A stretch of 64,000 nucleotides of DNA from Phenylobacterium sp. Root1290. Lineage in GTDB: Bacteria; Pseudomonadota; Alphaproteobacteria; Caulobacterales; Caulobacteraceae. Made by a program: the position numbers and the translations under genes. The stretch covers positions 1,555,568 through 1,619,567 of the forward strand of contig NZ_LMEE01000001.1 in assembly GCF_001425305.1 (NCBI RefSeq). The letters run 5' to 3'. The notes beneath the pieces are model-generated. The model saw only the letters and a program-made list of their open reading frames with translations. It ran no database searches and was not told where the DNA came from. Within the stretch, counting starts at the first letter, position 1, and every line of letters starts with the position of its first letter. This document shows, in pieces, positions 10,160 through 20,498 of the stretch.

Positions 10160-10310
10160 CGCCGCTTCCTTCGCGACAGGCCGAAGGGAACAAAGCGGCG
10201 ATCCGGGCGGTCCAAGTCAGGACGTCCGCTACACACCGAGGGTTCCATAGCAATCCTCATCGCCTGATCGTTTGGAGAGGATTTCGGAACCCCGACGCCC
10301 TGTCCGCCCC
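10160..10310 (+). promoter_or_regulatory. Structured pnp leader (nested stem-loops)
   Basis: First stem: CGCCGCTT (10160-10167) pairs with AAGCGGCG (10193-10200), extended by CCTTCG (10168-10173) with CGAAGG (10182-10187) and a one-sided GAACA bulge. Second stem: GGGTTCC (10240-10246) with GGAACCC (10286-10292), extended by AATCCTC (10252-10258) with GAGGATT (10277-10283). An outer GGGCGG/CCGCCC (10205-10210, 10304-10309) can enclose the second stem. In E. coli a comparable pnp leader duplex is cut by RNase III and mediates PNPase autocontrol. The same logic is proposed here. Confidence 0.7.
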
Positions 10311-10347
10311 CGTTGGGAATACGCCCGCGGGATGAGAAAGAAGCAAA

Positions 10348-12489
10348 ATGTTCGATATCAAACGCAAGACCATCGAGTGGGGCGGCAAGACGCTGACCCT
10401 CGAAACCGGCCGCATGGCCCGTCAAGCTGACGGCGCGGTTCTGGCCACCTATGGCGAGACCATGGTTCTGGCCACCGCCGTCTTCGCCAAGAGCGCGAAG
10501 CCGGGGCAGGACTTTTTCCCGCTGACCGTCAACTACCAAGAAAAGTTCTACGCCGCGGGCAAGATCCCCGGCTCCTTCCCTCGTCGCGAAGGCGCGCCGA
10601 GCCAGAAGGAAACCCTGACCTCGCGCCTGATCGACCGTCCGATCCGCCCGCTGTTCGTCAAGGGCTTCAAGAACGAAGTCCAGGTCGTCACCACCGTGCT
10701 GGCGCACGACCTTGAGAACGATCCCGACATCGTCGCGCTGGTCGCGGCCTCGGCCGCCCTGGTGATCTCGGGCGCTCCGTTCATGGGCCCGATCGGCGCC
10801 GCGCGCGTCGGCCTGGTCAACGGCGAATACGTCCTGAACCCGACGCTCGACGAGATGAAGGAGTCCTCGATGGACCTCGTCGTCGCCTCGACCAGCGACG
10901 CGGTCATGATGGTGGAATCCGAGATCCAGGAGCTCAGCGAAGATGAGGTCCTGAAGGGCGTGATGTTCGCCCACGCCGGCATCCAGCCGGTGATCGATGC
11001 GATCATCGAACTGGCCGAGCACTCGGCCAAGGAACCCTTCGAGTTCACCCCGGACGACACCGACGCCATCAAGGCCGACGTGAAGAAGCTGATCGGCAAG
11101 GATCTGGCCGCGGCCTACAAGATCGTCGCCAAGGGCCAGCGTCACGACGCCGTCTCGGCCGCGAAGGCCAAGGCGACCGAGAAGTTCGCCAAGTCCGACG
11201 CCAACCCGACCGGTATCGACCCGGCCAAGCTGGGCGGCGTGTTCAAGGAACTGGAAGCCGACGTCGTTCGTCGCAACATCCTGGACACCGGCATCCGCAT
11301 CGACGGCCGCACCGTCGACAAGGTTCGCCAGATCGTCTCGGAAGTCGGCGTGCTGCCGCGCGCCCACGGTTCGGCCCTGTTCACGCGTGGGGAAACCCAG
11401 GCTCTGGTGGTCGCCACCCTGGGCACCGGCGACGACGAGCAGCTGATCGACGCGCTGGAAGGCAAGTACTACGAGAAGTTCATGCTGCACTATAACTTCC
11501 CGCCGTTCTCGGTCGGGGAGACGGGCCGCATGGGCGCGCCGGGCCGCCGCGAAGTCGGTCACGGCAAGCTGGCCTGGCGGGCGATCCGCCCGATGCTGCC
11601 GAAGACCGAAGAGTTCCCCTACACCATCCGCCTGGTCTCCGAGATCTTCGAGTCGAACGGCTCGTCCTCGATGGCCTCGGTCTGCGGCTCGTCGCTGGCC
11701 CTGATGGATGCGGGCGTTCCGCTGAAAAAGCCGGTCTCCGGCATCGCCATGGGCCTGATCCTGGAAGCTGACGGCTTCGCGGTTCTGTCGGACATCCTGG
11801 GTGACGAAGATCACCTGGGCGACATGGACTTCAAGGTCGCCGGCACCGAGGACGGCATCACCTCGCTGCAGATGGACATCAAGATCGCCGGCATCACCGA
11901 AGCGATCATGAAGCAGGCGCTGGAGCAGGCGAAGGGTGGCCGCAAGCACATCCTCGACGAAATGGCCAAGGCCATGGAAGCCCCGCGCGCCGAGCTGGGC
12001 GAGTTCGCCCCGAAGATCGAAACCATGAAGATCGCGGTCGACAAGATCCGTGAAGTCATCGGTTCGGGCGGCAAGGTCATCCGCGAGATCGTCGAAAAGA
12101 CCGGCGCCAAGGTCGACATCGAAGACGACGGCACGATCAAGGTCTCGGCCAGCGATCAGTCGAAGATCGATGCGGCCAAGGAGTGGATCAAGTCGATCGC
12201 CTCGGAGCCGGAAATCGGCGCCATCTACACCGGCAAGGTCGTGAAGATCGTCGATTTCGGCGCCTTCGTGAACTTCTTCGGCGCGAAGGACGGCCTGGTC
12301 CACGTCTCGCAGATCTCCAGCGATCGCGTGGCCAAGGTCTCGGACGTGCTGCAGGAAGGCCAAGCCGTGAAGGTGAAGCTCCTGGGCTTCGACGACCGCG
12401 GCAAGACCCGCCTGAGCATGAAGATCGTCGACCAGGAAACTGGCGAAGACCTGTCCGCCAAGGGCGAGCCGGCGGCCGAAGAAGCGTAA
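10348..12489 (+). CDS. pnp: Polyribonucleotide nucleotidyltransferase (PNPase)
   Basis: 713 residues. PNPase degrades RNA 3' to 5' by phosphorolysis and can add tails, and is often part of the degradosome. Domains: first RNase PH core (about 1-140), helical linker, second RNase PH core (about 310-540) with [10 protein letters not shown] and [21 protein letters not shown] domain with [10 protein letters not shown] near 572, and S1 domain (about 620-695) ending in SMKIVD. The start ATG 10348 follows GAAAGAAG. A strong terminator follows the stop. The structured leader suggests RNA-based autoregulation. Confidence 0.98.
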   Translation: MFDIKRKTIEWGGKTLTLETGRMARQADGAVLATYGETMVLATAVFAKSAKPGQDFFPLTVNYQEKFYAAGKIPGSFPRREGAPSQKETLTSRLIDRPIRPLFVKGFKNEVQVVTTVLAHDLENDPDIVALVAASAALVISGAPFMGPIGAARVGLVNGEYVLNPTLDEMKESSMDLVVASTSDAVMMVESEIQELSEDEVLKGVMFAHAGIQPVIDAIIELAEHSAKEPFEFTPDDTDAIKADVKKLIGKDLAAAYKIVAKGQRHDAVSAAKAKATEKFAKSDANPTGIDPAKLGGVFKELEADVVRRNILDTGIRIDGRTVDKVRQIVSEVGVLPRAHGSALFTRGETQALVVATLGTGDDEQLIDALEGKYYEKFMLHYNFPPFSVGETGRMGAPGRREVGHGKLAWRAIRPMLPKTEEFPYTIRLVSEIFESNGSSSMASVCGSSLALMDAGVPLKKPVSGIAMGLILEADGFAVLSDILGDEDHLGDMDFKVAGTEDGITSLQMDIKIAGITEAIMKQALEQAKGGRKHILDEMAKAMEAPRAELGEFAPKIETMKIAVDKIREVIGSGGKVIREIVEKTGAKVDIEDDGTIKVSASDQSKIDAAKEWIKSIASEPEIGAIYTGKVVKIVDFGAFVNFFGAKDGLVHVSQISSDRVAKVSDVLQEGQAVKVKLLGFDDRGKTRLSMKIVDQETGEDLSAKGEPAAEEA

Positions 12490-12513
12490 GCTTCCTCGAT
12501 CCCGAACATTGCG

Positions 12514-12545
12514 AAGGGCGGCCGCGGCGACGCGGCCGCCCTTTT
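12514..12545 (+). terminator. Rho-independent terminator after pnp
   Basis: AAGGGCGGCCGCG (12514-12526) pairs perfectly with CGCGGCCGCCCTT (12531-12543) around a GCGA tetraloop, ending in TTTT. Confidence 0.92.
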
Positions 12546-12575
12546 CGTTTGGGCTCAGGGCGCTACGCTGGACCG

Positions 12576-13178
12576 ATGTGCAACGAGTTCCGCCGCCTCA
12601 AGCTGCTTCAGGACGCCATCGAGGAGTTCGATCGGCGCGGGCTGCCGCTGTTCAAGTGGAAGAACGGGCTGATCCCCAACGCCCTGGACGCCCAGCCGGC
12701 GATCCGCATCCGCGACAGCGCCTTCGTCGTGCGCGGCGGGCCTGAGGGCCTGGAAGGGGCGATGACCACCTGGGCCTGGCCAGGGCCGCGCGGCGCGCCG
12801 GTCTTCAACTTCCGCTCCGAGAGCCGTGACTTCTCCCGCAGCGACCGGGTCCTGGTGCTGGCGGACGGCTTCATCGAATACACGGCGCCCGCGGCGCCGG
12901 GCGTGAAGCTCAAGGACCGTCACCTCTTCACCATGGCGGGCGAAGAATGGTTCTGGATCGCCGCCATCGTGAAGGAAGGCTGCTTCAGCCTGCTGACGAC
13001 GGCGCCGGGCCCCGACGTCGCGCCCTACCACGACCGCCAGATCGTGACCTTCTCGCCGGCCGAGGGACTGGCCTGGCTCAGTCTCTCGCAGCCGGAGCAG
13101 ACTCTGCTGCGGGCCCCGCCCGCGGGCGCCTTTCACGTGCGCACCGTACGCAAGGACGGCATCGACCTGGCGGCCTAG
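12576..13178 (+). CDS. SOS response-associated peptidase (SRAP, YedK/HMCES family)
   Basis: 200 residues. SRAP proteins form a stable thiazolidine crosslink to abasic sites in single-stranded DNA through the N-terminal cysteine exposed when Met1 is removed. Here Cys2 (MCNEF) is present. Further family residues are Asn in VFNFRSES (about 69-76), Glu in DGFIEY near 91-96, and His in PYHDRQIV near 150-157. The domain fills the whole protein. ATG 12576 lies just after the pnp terminator. The stop shares CTAG with the convergent histidine kinase gene. No LexA box was recognised. Confidence 0.9.
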   Translation: MCNEFRRLKLLQDAIEEFDRRGLPLFKWKNGLIPNALDAQPAIRIRDSAFVVRGGPEGLEGAMTTWAWPGPRGAPVFNFRSESRDFSRSDRVLVLADGFIEYTAPAAPGVKLKDRHLFTMAGEEWFWIAAIVKEGCFSLLTTAPGPDVAPYHDRQIVTFSPAEGLAWLSLSQPEQTLLRAPPAGAFHVRTVRKDGIDLAA

Positions 13179-15493
13179 GCCTCGACCCGGTTGCTGTCCA
13201 GCGCCTCGCGAACGGCCAGGCCCAGTTGCTCGGCGCGGAACGGCTTGCGCAGCAGCGGCCAGGCCAGGGCCTCGGCGCCTTCGCCCAGGCGCTCTCCCGC
13301 ATAGCCGCTGGTCAGCACGATCGGCAGCCGCGCGTCGCGGGCGCGCGCCGCTCGCGCCAGGTCCACGCCGCTCATGCCGCCGGGCATGACAATGTCGGAA
13401 ATCAGCAGGTCGTAGCGCTCGCCGGCCTGCAGGCGGCCCAGGGCGCTGGGGCCGTCGGGGGCGCCCTCGACCCAGCAGCCGAAATCGATCAGCAGGCTCT
13501 CCGTCACCGCCCGCACGGCGGCGTCGTCCTCGACGAGCAGCACCCGCGCGCCGCGCGCCCACTGCCCTTCATCAGCGCGCACGGGCGCGGCGTGGGCGGC
13601 GGCCTGGGCCTCGGCCGCGGGCAGATGCAGGCTCACCGTGGTGCCGAAGCCGAGCGAAGACGTGATGGTCGCCGCGCCGCCGACCTGTTTGACGAAGCCG
13701 TAGACCTGGGCGAGGCCAAGACCCGTGCCCTTGCCGACGTCCTTGGTCGTGAAGAACGGTTCGAAGGCGCGCTCGACGATGTCCGGCGCCATCCCGGCGC
13801 CGTTGTCGGAGACGGATACGGTGACGTACTGGCCGGCCGCCGCGCCAGGGACTTCGCCCTCGGCCAGCCGGCGGCTTTCCACGGCGATCTCGATGTCGCC
13901 GCCCGCGGCCGGGGCCGCATCGGCGGCGTTGACCACAAGGTTGAGCAAGGCCGCTTCAAACTGGGCCGGATCCAGACGGCTGGAGCCGACCAGTCCCTCA
14001 TGGCGGATGCTCAGATTGACGTTCTCGCCGATCGCGCGGCGGATCAAGGGCTCGATCTCCTCAATCAGGCCGGGCAGATCGACCAGCTCAAGCGTCAATT
14101 CCTGGCGACGGGAGAAGGCCATCAATTGGCGGATCAGCTGCTCGCCGCGCCGTCCGGCCGCGAGGGCGGCTTCCGCCAGCCGCGAGACCCGCGGGGTGTC
14201 CTGCGGGTGCCGTATGATCATGTCGAGGCCGCCGATCACCACGGTCAGCAGGTTGTTGAAGTCGTGAGCGACGCCGCCGGTCAGCCGGCCCACGGTCTCA
14301 AGCCGCTGGGCCTGGGCCAGCGCGGCTTCGGCCTCGGCGCGTTCGGCCAAGCTGCGCTCCAGTTCGCGCGAGCGCACGGCCACCCGCTCCTCAAGCTCGG
14401 CGCGCGCCTCGACCACCTCGCTGATGTCGCTGCTGGTGCCAAACCAGCGGATGACCCGCCCGTCGTCGCCGCGCAACGCCGAGGCGCGAGCGTTCATCCA
14501 GCGCCAGACGCCGTCCTGTCGGCGCAGCCGGTAGTTCACATCATAGGGCAGGCCCCCGTTGACCGCCTGGCTCCAGGCCAGGGCGGCGGCGTCGCGGTCC
14601 TCGGGATGGATGGCCTCCTGCCAGCCAATTCCATAGTGCTGCTCTGGCGGCGTTCCCGTGAACTCCGCCCACTGCGGGCTGAGGAAGTCGCAATGGCCAT
14701 CGCCCCGCGTCGACCAGATCAGCTGCGGCAGGCTTTCCAACAGGGCGCGGACACGGGCCTCGCCCGTGCGCAGCGCGTTCTCTGACTGGCGTTGGGCGCT
14801 GACATCGCGAAAGGACACGGCCAGGCCGCCGGGCAGCCTCACGCCGCTTGAGCGGATGAACCGCGGTTGGCCGCTGATGACGCGCCTGACCTCGACGTCG
14901 TCGGAGCCGCCGGCCTGATAGAGCGCCGCGAACCGCTCCAGCATCTGCCGGCCGTTCTCGTCGGGCAGGACATCCCGGAGCCGGCGGCCCCGGATCCCGG
15001 CCGAGTTCGCCTGCGCCATGTCCTCGGCCGCAGGGTTCGAATAGGAGCAATAAAAGTCGATGAGCTGCCTGCCGTCGTAGACCGGCTCGAGGATTACAAA
15101 GCCTTCCCGGGCCTGCTCCTGGAAGATGCGGAAGCGTTCTTCGGCCTCGACCCCGCTCAGAACCGCCGCGCGTATCGCCCGCCCGATCAGGACCGTCGCC
15201 GTGGCGGTGGCCGCGAAGATCGCTGTGAACAGGGTCGGGTATCCATCGAGCCAGAGCGCCCAGACGAGCAGGGCGCTGACCAGGGTCGCAGCCAGCCCGC
15301 CGCGGGCGCCAGCCACCAGGGTGGCGAACAGCACGGCCGGATAGAAGGTCATGTAGTTGGGCGGGTCGGCCATCACCGCCCCGAGGGCGACGCGCAGAAG
15401 AGCAGCGGCTCCGACGGCGCCGAGCGCAGCTCCGTACGCGATGACAGGGCGCTCCATCGCAGTCGCGAAACGCTGCGCCCATCGACCCATCAT
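13175..15493 (-). CDS. Hybrid sensor histidine kinase with membrane input, PAS domains and receiver
   Basis: 772 residues. Order: N-terminal membrane segment of the DUF4118/MASE type (about 15-110, four hydrophobic stretches), PAS-like domain (about 118-235), PAS/PAC domain (about 245-360), coiled coil, HisKA with phospho-acceptor His410 in AHDFNN, HATPase with Asn522, DNGAGM (563-568) and GTGLGL (589-594), then a receiver with the acidic pair near 656, phospho-acceptor Asp700 and KPF. The HDFNN box places it in a kinase family common in alphaproteobacteria. The signal is unknown, and no partner response regulator is adjacent. It converges on the SRAP gene with a 4-base overlap. Confidence 0.92.
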   Translation of the reverse strand: MMGRWAQRFATAMERPVIAYGAALGAVGAAALLRVALGAVMADPPNYMTFYPAVLFATLVAGARGGLAATLVSALLVWALWLDGYPTLFTAIFAATATATVLIGRAIRAAVLSGVEAEERFRIFQEQAREGFVILEPVYDGRQLIDFYCSYSNPAAEDMAQANSAGIRGRRLRDVLPDENGRQMLERFAALYQAGGSDDVEVRRVISGQPRFIRSSGVRLPGGLAVSFRDVSAQRQSENALRTGEARVRALLESLPQLIWSTRGDGHCDFLSPQWAEFTGTPPEQHYGIGWQEAIHPEDRDAAALAWSQAVNGGLPYDVNYRLRRQDGVWRWMNARASALRGDDGRVIRWFGTSSDISEVVEARAELEERVAVRSRELERSLAERAEAEAALAQAQRLETVGRLTGGVAHDFNNLLTVVIGGLDMIIRHPQDTPRVSRLAEAALAAGRRGEQLIRQLMAFSRRQELTLELVDLPGLIEEIEPLIRRAIGENVNLSIRHEGLVGSSRLDPAQFEAALLNLVVNAADAAPAAGGDIEIAVESRRLAEGEVPGAAAGQYVTVSVSDNGAGMAPDIVERAFEPFFTTKDVGKGTGLGLAQVYGFVKQVGGAATITSSLGFGTTVSLHLPAAEAQAAAHAAPVRADEGQWARGARVLLVEDDAAVRAVTESLLIDFGCWVEGAPDGPSALGRLQAGERYDLLISDIVMPGGMSGVDLARAARARDARLPIVLTSGYAGERLGEGAEALAWPLLRKPFRAEQLGLAVREALDSNRVEA

Positions 15494-15572
15494 GGTGCTT
15501 TCAAGCCCCCCACGAGTTCCGGACGATACGGAACGCCTAAAAGGCCGTGAGGTAAAGCGTCACTGAAATTCA

Positions 15573-15600
15573 CGAGGGCCGCCGGGTCGGGCGGCCCTCG
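15573..15600 (-). terminator. Strong hairpin between SDR and hybrid kinase genes
   Basis: An 11-bp perfect stem CGAGGGCCGCC/GGCGGCCCTCG with a six-base loop lies just after the SDR stop on the minus strand. No T tract follows, so it may stabilise the 3' end rather than terminate by itself. Confidence 0.5.
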
Positions 15601-15612
15601 CAGCAGGCGCCT

Positions 15613-16392
<780 letters not shown>

Positions 16393-16449
16393 GGACGCTT
16401 GGCTCCCGTTCACGTCTAATAGGGTCTTGTTATCTGAGGCTTTAGCCCG

Positions 16450-16878
16450 ATGAGCGCGGACTCAAAAGCGTCACCCCACGTCAACGGCGAGGCTTTCGAC
16501 GCCAAGCAGGCCTTGGACCCGTCGCGGGCCATGGTCCCCGCAGTCGCCCGCGTGAACGAGCGGCGCGTGGCGCGCGGCTTCTGGCCGAAGATCCGGCGGG
16601 TGGCGGCCAAGATCCCGTTCGCGGGCGACGCGCTGTCGGTCTGGTTCTGCGCCAAGGACCCCACGACCCCGACCACGGCCAGGGCGATGATGATGGCGGG
16701 GTTGGCCTATTTCGTGCTGCCGACCGACGCGATCCCAGATGTGCTGGCGGTCGTCGGTTTCACAGACGACGCCGCGGTGTTCGCCGCCCTGCTGGCTGTT
16801 GTCGGCCGTCATCTGAAGCCCAAGCACAAGGCAGAGGCCATGGATGTGCTGGAGCGCATGAAGCGCCAGGACGACTAG
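16450..16878 (+). CDS. YkvA-like DUF1232 membrane-associated protein
   Basis: 142 residues. The core ARAMMMAGLAYFVLPTDAIPD followed by VVGFTDDAAV (about 77-110) is the DUF1232 signature, with one or two hydrophobic segments and a basic N-terminal region. The function is unknown. It is divergent from the SDR gene with a short shared promoter region of 57 bases, and converges on the EamA gene with the stops overlapping in CTAG at 16875-16878. Confidence 0.85.
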   Translation: MSADSKASPHVNGEAFDAKQALDPSRAMVPAVARVNERRVARGFWPKIRRVAAKIPFAGDALSVWFCAKDPTTPTTARAMMMAGLAYFVLPTDAIPDVLAVVGFTDDAAVFAALLAVVGRHLKPKHKAEAMDVLERMKRQDD

Positions 16879-17801
16879 CTAGCCTCCTCGGCGGCCGCGG
16901 CCTTGCGCGCGGCCCTGCTGGTCGCGGCCTCGCGCCAGGTGATGAACAGGGTGGAGGCGACGACGACGCCCGCGCCGGCCACCGTCCAGACGGTGGGGAC
17001 CTCGTGGAACAGGGTCAGCCCGACGATGACTGTGAACACCAGGCGGATGTAATCGATCGGGGCCATGGCGGCGGCGTCGCCGATCGCCATGCCCTTGATG
17101 TAGCAGCCCTGGGTGATGGTCCCCAGCACGCCCATCGCGCCCAGCAGCAACAGGTCGAACGGTTCGGGCCAGCGCCAGGTGAAGAAGGCGCCGGGAATGC
17201 CCATGACCAGGCCGAGCGTCGCTGCCCAGACCAGCAGCACGGTCGGCGAGTGGTCGCGGGTCATCACCTTCATGCCGGTGATGGTGAGCGCGAACAGGAA
17301 GGACGAGGCCAGCATGGCCGCAGCCGGCCAGCCGATGGCGAACTCGCCGCCGGCGCCCGGCCGCAGCATGATGAGCACGCCGATGAAGCCGACCACGGCG
17401 GCGGCGATGCGCAGCGGGCCGACCGTCTCGCGCACCACCAGCGCGGCCAGCGGCACCAGCCAGAGCGTGCGGGTGAACGACAGCGCATTGGCGTCGGCCA
17501 GCGGCATCTTCTGGAACGCGTAGAACGACAGGATCATCCCCAGCGTCCCGGCCGCGGATCGGAAGATCAGGATGCCGGGCCGGGTGGTGGCGAAGGCGGC
17601 GCCGCGGCGCTTGAGGATGATCGGCAGCAGGACGATGAAGCCGGCCAGCTGCCGATAGAAGGTCTGCAGCGCAGCCGGATAGTCGTCGCCCAGATACTTG
17701 ATCAGCGTGGTCATGGCCGTGAAGCCGACCGCCGAGGCGACCATCCAGAGGGCCCCCTCGACGTTGTGATCCAGGCGCGGCTTGCCGGCCGCGGCGGTCA
17801 A
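16875..17801 (-). CDS. EamA/DMT-family inner membrane transporter
   Basis: 308 residues with the proposed TTG start at 17801, which overlaps the preceding SDR stop as TTGA. Longer in-frame starts lie inside that gene. About ten hydrophobic segments form the two EamA repeats (about 15-145 and 160-285). Conserved features include the first-repeat FYRQL segment and the APIDYIRLVF segment in the second repeat. Substrate unknown. Members export amino acids, metabolites or drugs. Coupling to an SDR upstream suggests one transcript. Confidence 0.88.
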   Translation of the reverse strand: MTAAAGKPRLDHNVEGALWMVASAVGFTAMTTLIKYLGDDYPAALQTFYRQLAGFIVLLPIILKRRGAAFATTRPGILIFRSAAGTLGMILSFYAFQKMPLADANALSFTRTLWLVPLAALVVRETVGPLRIAAAVVGFIGVLIMLRPGAGGEFAIGWPAAAMLASSFLFALTITGMKVMTRDHSPTVLLVWAATLGLVMGIPGAFFTWRWPEPFDLLLLGAMGVLGTITQGCYIKGMAIGDAAAMAPIDYIRLVFTVIVGLTLFHEVPTVWTVAGAGVVVASTLFITWREAATSRAARKAAAAEEAS

Positions 17802-18649
17802 GGCTGGGTCGGCGTCAGGTCGCCCAGGATGGTGGCGAACGGCGAGACCATGCTGGCGTCCCACGAGTGGCGGCCGCCGACGGTGATGCCGCCGTCAACC
17901 ACCAGATGCGTGCCCGAGACGAAGGCGGCGGCGTCCGAGGCCAGGTAGAGCGCCGCCTGGGCGATGTCGTCCGGCAGGCCGGCCTTGGGCACCGGCTGGG
18001 CCTGGGCGGCGTTCTCGGCGACCCGGGCGGCCATCTGGTCGGCGACTTCGCGGGGCAGGCCGAAGGAGGCGCCGAAGATCGAGGTGGCGATCAGGCCGGG
18101 GCAGATGGCGTTCACGCGGATCTTCTGCGGCGACAGCTGGGCGGCGGCGACGCGGCTCATGTGGATCACCCCGGCCTTGGCGGTCGAGTAGGCGATGGGG
18201 CCGAAGCCGGCCTGCAGGCCGGCGATCGAGGCGGTGTTGATGATCGACCCGCCGCCGCGCTCCAGCATCAGCGGCACGGCGTGCTTCATGCCCAGCGCCG
18301 GGCCGCGGACCAGGATGTCGAAGATCCAGCTCCAGCCGTCGGCGGTGATCTCGCCGATGGAGGTCATCCGGTCGGAGATGCCGGCGTTGTTGAACAGGAT
18401 GTCGAGGCCGCCGAACTCGGACTTGGCCTTCTTCACAGCGGCTTCGATATCGGCTTCGCTGGTGACGTCGCAGTGGGCGTAGGCGACATTGCCGGGGAAG
18501 CGCTTCTCCAGCATCGCGCCCTTTTCGTCCTGGATGTCGGCGGCGATGACCTTGGCGCCTTCGGCGACGAATAGCTCGACCGTGCCGAGTCCGATTCCCG
18601 ATGCGCCGCCGGTGATCAAGGCCACCTTGCCGTCCAGACGTCCCGCCAT
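17798..18649 (-). CDS. Short-chain dehydrogenase/reductase
   Basis: 283 residues. Classical SDR: cofactor motif TGGASGIG (about 14-21), NNAG (about 88-91), catalytic Ser in NTASIAG and Tyr-x3-Lys in YSTAK. The C-terminal VVDGGITVGG is typical. Asp in AADIQ after the second strand favours NAD over NADP. The substrate cannot be told. ATG 18649 has GGGAG upstream. It is first in a two-gene unit with the EamA transporter. Confidence 0.9.
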   Translation of the reverse strand: MAGRLDGKVALITGGASGIGLGTVELFVAEGAKVIAADIQDEKGAMLEKRFPGNVAYAHCDVTSEADIEAAVKKAKSEFGGLDILFNNAGISDRMTSIGEITADGWSWIFDILVRGPALGMKHAVPLMLERGGGSIINTASIAGLQAGFGPIAYSTAKAGVIHMSRVAAAQLSPQKIRVNAICPGLIATSIFGASFGLPREVADQMAARVAENAAQAQPVPKAGLPDDIAQAALYLASDAAAFVSGTHLVVDGGITVGGRHSWDASMVSPFATILGDLTPTQP

Positions 18650-18705
18650 GTTTCGCTCCCGATCTTTTTTATGTGATCGGCGATAACTAGAGCGGGGGGC
18701 GGGAA

Positions 18706-18733
18706 AGTGGAAGCCGTTTCAGCGGCTTCCACT
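18706..18733 (-). terminator. Hairpin terminator after the quinone oxidoreductase gene
   Basis: A perfect 11-bp stem AGTGGAAGCCG/CGGCTTCCACT with a six-base loop lies ten bases after the minus-strand stop. The minus strand continues with a short TTT run. It also precedes the SDR promoter region. Confidence 0.65.
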
Positions 18734-18742
18734 CCAGCTTCG

Positions 18743-19744
18743 TCAGTCGATGGTGACGACGACCTTGCCCATGGCCTTGCGGCTGCCGAGGTGGGCGATG
18801 GCGTCGGCGCCCCGCTCGAGCGGGAAGCGCTCGGAGACGTAGGGCGTGACCTTGCCCTGGGCGTAGAGCTCGAGCAGTTCGTCGATGCTCTTGGAGAACA
18901 GCTCGGGATTGCGCGCCGCCCAGGTGCCCCAGAACACGCCGACGATCTGGCAGCCTTTCAGCAGGGCCAGGTTCAGCGGGATCTTCGGGATGTCGCCGGC
19001 GGCGAAACCAACCACCAGATAGCGGCCTTCCCAGGCGATCGAACGCAGCGCCGGCTCGGCGTAGTCGCCGCCGATGGCGTCATAGATGACGTCGAAGCCG
19101 TGCTCGCCGCCGGCTTCCTTGAACAGCTGGCCCAGCGCCTTCTGGCCGTCACGGTCGAACGGGCCGCGGCCGTAGACCACCCCGGCGTCGGCGCCGTGCT
19201 TGATGGCCAGGTCGACCTTCTCCTGGCTGGAGCAGGCGGCGATGACGCGCGCGCCCATGGCCTTGCCAAGCTCGACGGCCGCCAGGCCGACGCCGCCGGC
19301 CGCGCCCAGCACCAGCAGGGTTTCGCCGGCCTTCAGGTCGGCGCGGTCCTTCAGCGAGTGCCAGGAGGTGCCGTAGGTCAGGATGAAGGCCGCGGCGATG
19401 TCGTGCGGCATGGAGTCGGGGATGTGCCACAGGCGGTTGGCCGGCAGCAGGACTTCCTCGGCCATGCCGCCCGAGCCGGTGTTGGCCAGGATGCGGTCGC
19501 CGACCTTGACGTTGGTGACGCCTTCGCCGACCGCCTTGACCACGCCCGACAGCTCGCCGCCCGGCGAGAACGGACGCGGCGGCTTGGACTGGTACTTGTC
19601 CTCGATCATCAGCACGTCGGGGAAGTTCACGCCGACCGCCTTGACCGAAATGACCGCGTGGCCAGGCTTGGCCTCGGGCGCGGGGATGTCCTCGACCACC
19701 AGGGTTTCGGGTCCGCCCGTCACCTTGCTGAGCACCGCTTTCAT
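18743..19744 (-). CDS. NADPH:quinone oxidoreductase family protein (zinc-independent MDR)
   Basis: 333 residues from ATG 19744, which has GGGAG six bases upstream. An upstream TTG is possible. Medium-chain reductase fold: N-terminal GroES-like part with VGVNFPDVLMIEDKYQ (about 39-54), cofactor-binding GAAGGVGLAA (about 142-151). Zinc-ligand cysteines of alcohol dehydrogenases are absent, as in QOR-type enzymes. Such enzymes reduce quinones or enoyl compounds with NADPH. It stands alone between two hairpins. Confidence 0.9.
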   Translation of the reverse strand: MKAVLSKVTGGPETLVVEDIPAPEAKPGHAVISVKAVGVNFPDVLMIEDKYQSKPPRPFSPGGELSGVVKAVGEGVTNVKVGDRILANTGSGGMAEEVLLPANRLWHIPDSMPHDIAAAFILTYGTSWHSLKDRADLKAGETLLVLGAAGGVGLAAVELGKAMGARVIAACSSQEKVDLAIKHGADAGVVYGRGPFDRDGQKALGQLFKEAGGEHGFDVIYDAIGGDYAEPALRSIAWEGRYLVVGFAAGDIPKIPLNLALLKGCQIVGVFWGTWAARNPELFSKSIDELLELYAQGKVTPYVSERFPLERGADAIAHLGSRKAMGKVVVTID

Positions 19745-19852
19745 GTCCGTCTCCCGCGTCTGCAATTGATTGGCGCGGACGCTAGCGCAGGGGCCGAACC
19801 GGCGAAAGGGGCGGTTCGAACATTTGTTTGATTGCCCCGTCAGCCTGGGTCG

Positions 19853-20383
19853 TCAGCTCTCGCCGTTGTCCTGCGCGCCGCGGGAGGCCTGCCGCGCCTG
19901 GCGGGCCTTCTGCTCGTCCCAATAGGCGGCGCCTTCGTCGGGCTTGAACATGGTCCGCGGCGCCCCGTCCTTGGTTGCGACGGCGAAGACGTTGCCCTTG
20001 GGGTCGTAGAGCAGCACGTCGCCGTTGGCGCGGGTCAGGCGCTGGGTCCCGGCCGGCGGCTTCTCGACGAAGGCGTGGGCCTTGCGGACGAAATCGTCGA
20101 GGTCGCGGGCGCCGAACGCCTCGCCGTTGCGGTCGAAGGCCCGCTGGGCGTTCTCCTCGGCGGTGCCGCGGCGGCTGGCGGACCAGATCGGGCGTCCGTC
20201 CAGTTCGCGCACCGGCTCTTCGCGGCGGGCGCCCTGTTCGGAGCGGGACGGCGCAGTGGCGAATTGACGAGTTTCGGAGGCCTGCGGCGCCTCGTCCTTC
20301 TGGGCGACGGCGGAGGGCCGCTCGCAGGCGGCGGTCAGGATCAGGGCCAGGCCCAAGCTCAACGCAATCTTGTACCTAGCCAC
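19853..20383 (-). CDS. Lipoprotein with a C-terminal polymorphic-toxin-like (BECR-type) domain
   Basis: 176 residues. A signal peptide ends in a lipobox with Cys20 (LTAAC). Residues 25-65 are a charged, low-complexity linker. Residues about 85-155 carry a compact pattern, FGARDLDDFVRKAHAF, then RANGDVLLYDPKGNVF, then DGAPRTMFKPDEG, which recalls the C-terminal toxin domains of CdiA/Rhs proteins in the barnase/colicin D-like RNase group. That resemblance is from memory of family patterns and is unverified. No immunity-like partner is adjacent: coaBC is divergent and the next minus-strand gene is an oxidoreductase. It could be a domesticated domain with no toxicity. Confidence 0.6.
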   Translation of the reverse strand: MARYKIALSLGLALILTAACERPSAVAQKDEAPQASETRQFATAPSRSEQGARREEPVRELDGRPIWSASRRGTAEENAQRAFDRNGEAFGARDLDDFVRKAHAFVEKPPAGTQRLTRANGDVLLYDPKGNVFAVATKDGAPRTMFKPDEGAAYWDEQKARQARQASRGAQDNGES

Positions 20384-20498
20384 CGGTCTCTCCCTCTCAC
20401 GGCCAAGTTGTGGAACAAATTAAGAACGGAAACCGGCGTTTGTCCAGCCGCTTCGTATGGCCTATGACCGGGCGACCATTGCGGAGGGGCACGAAGCC

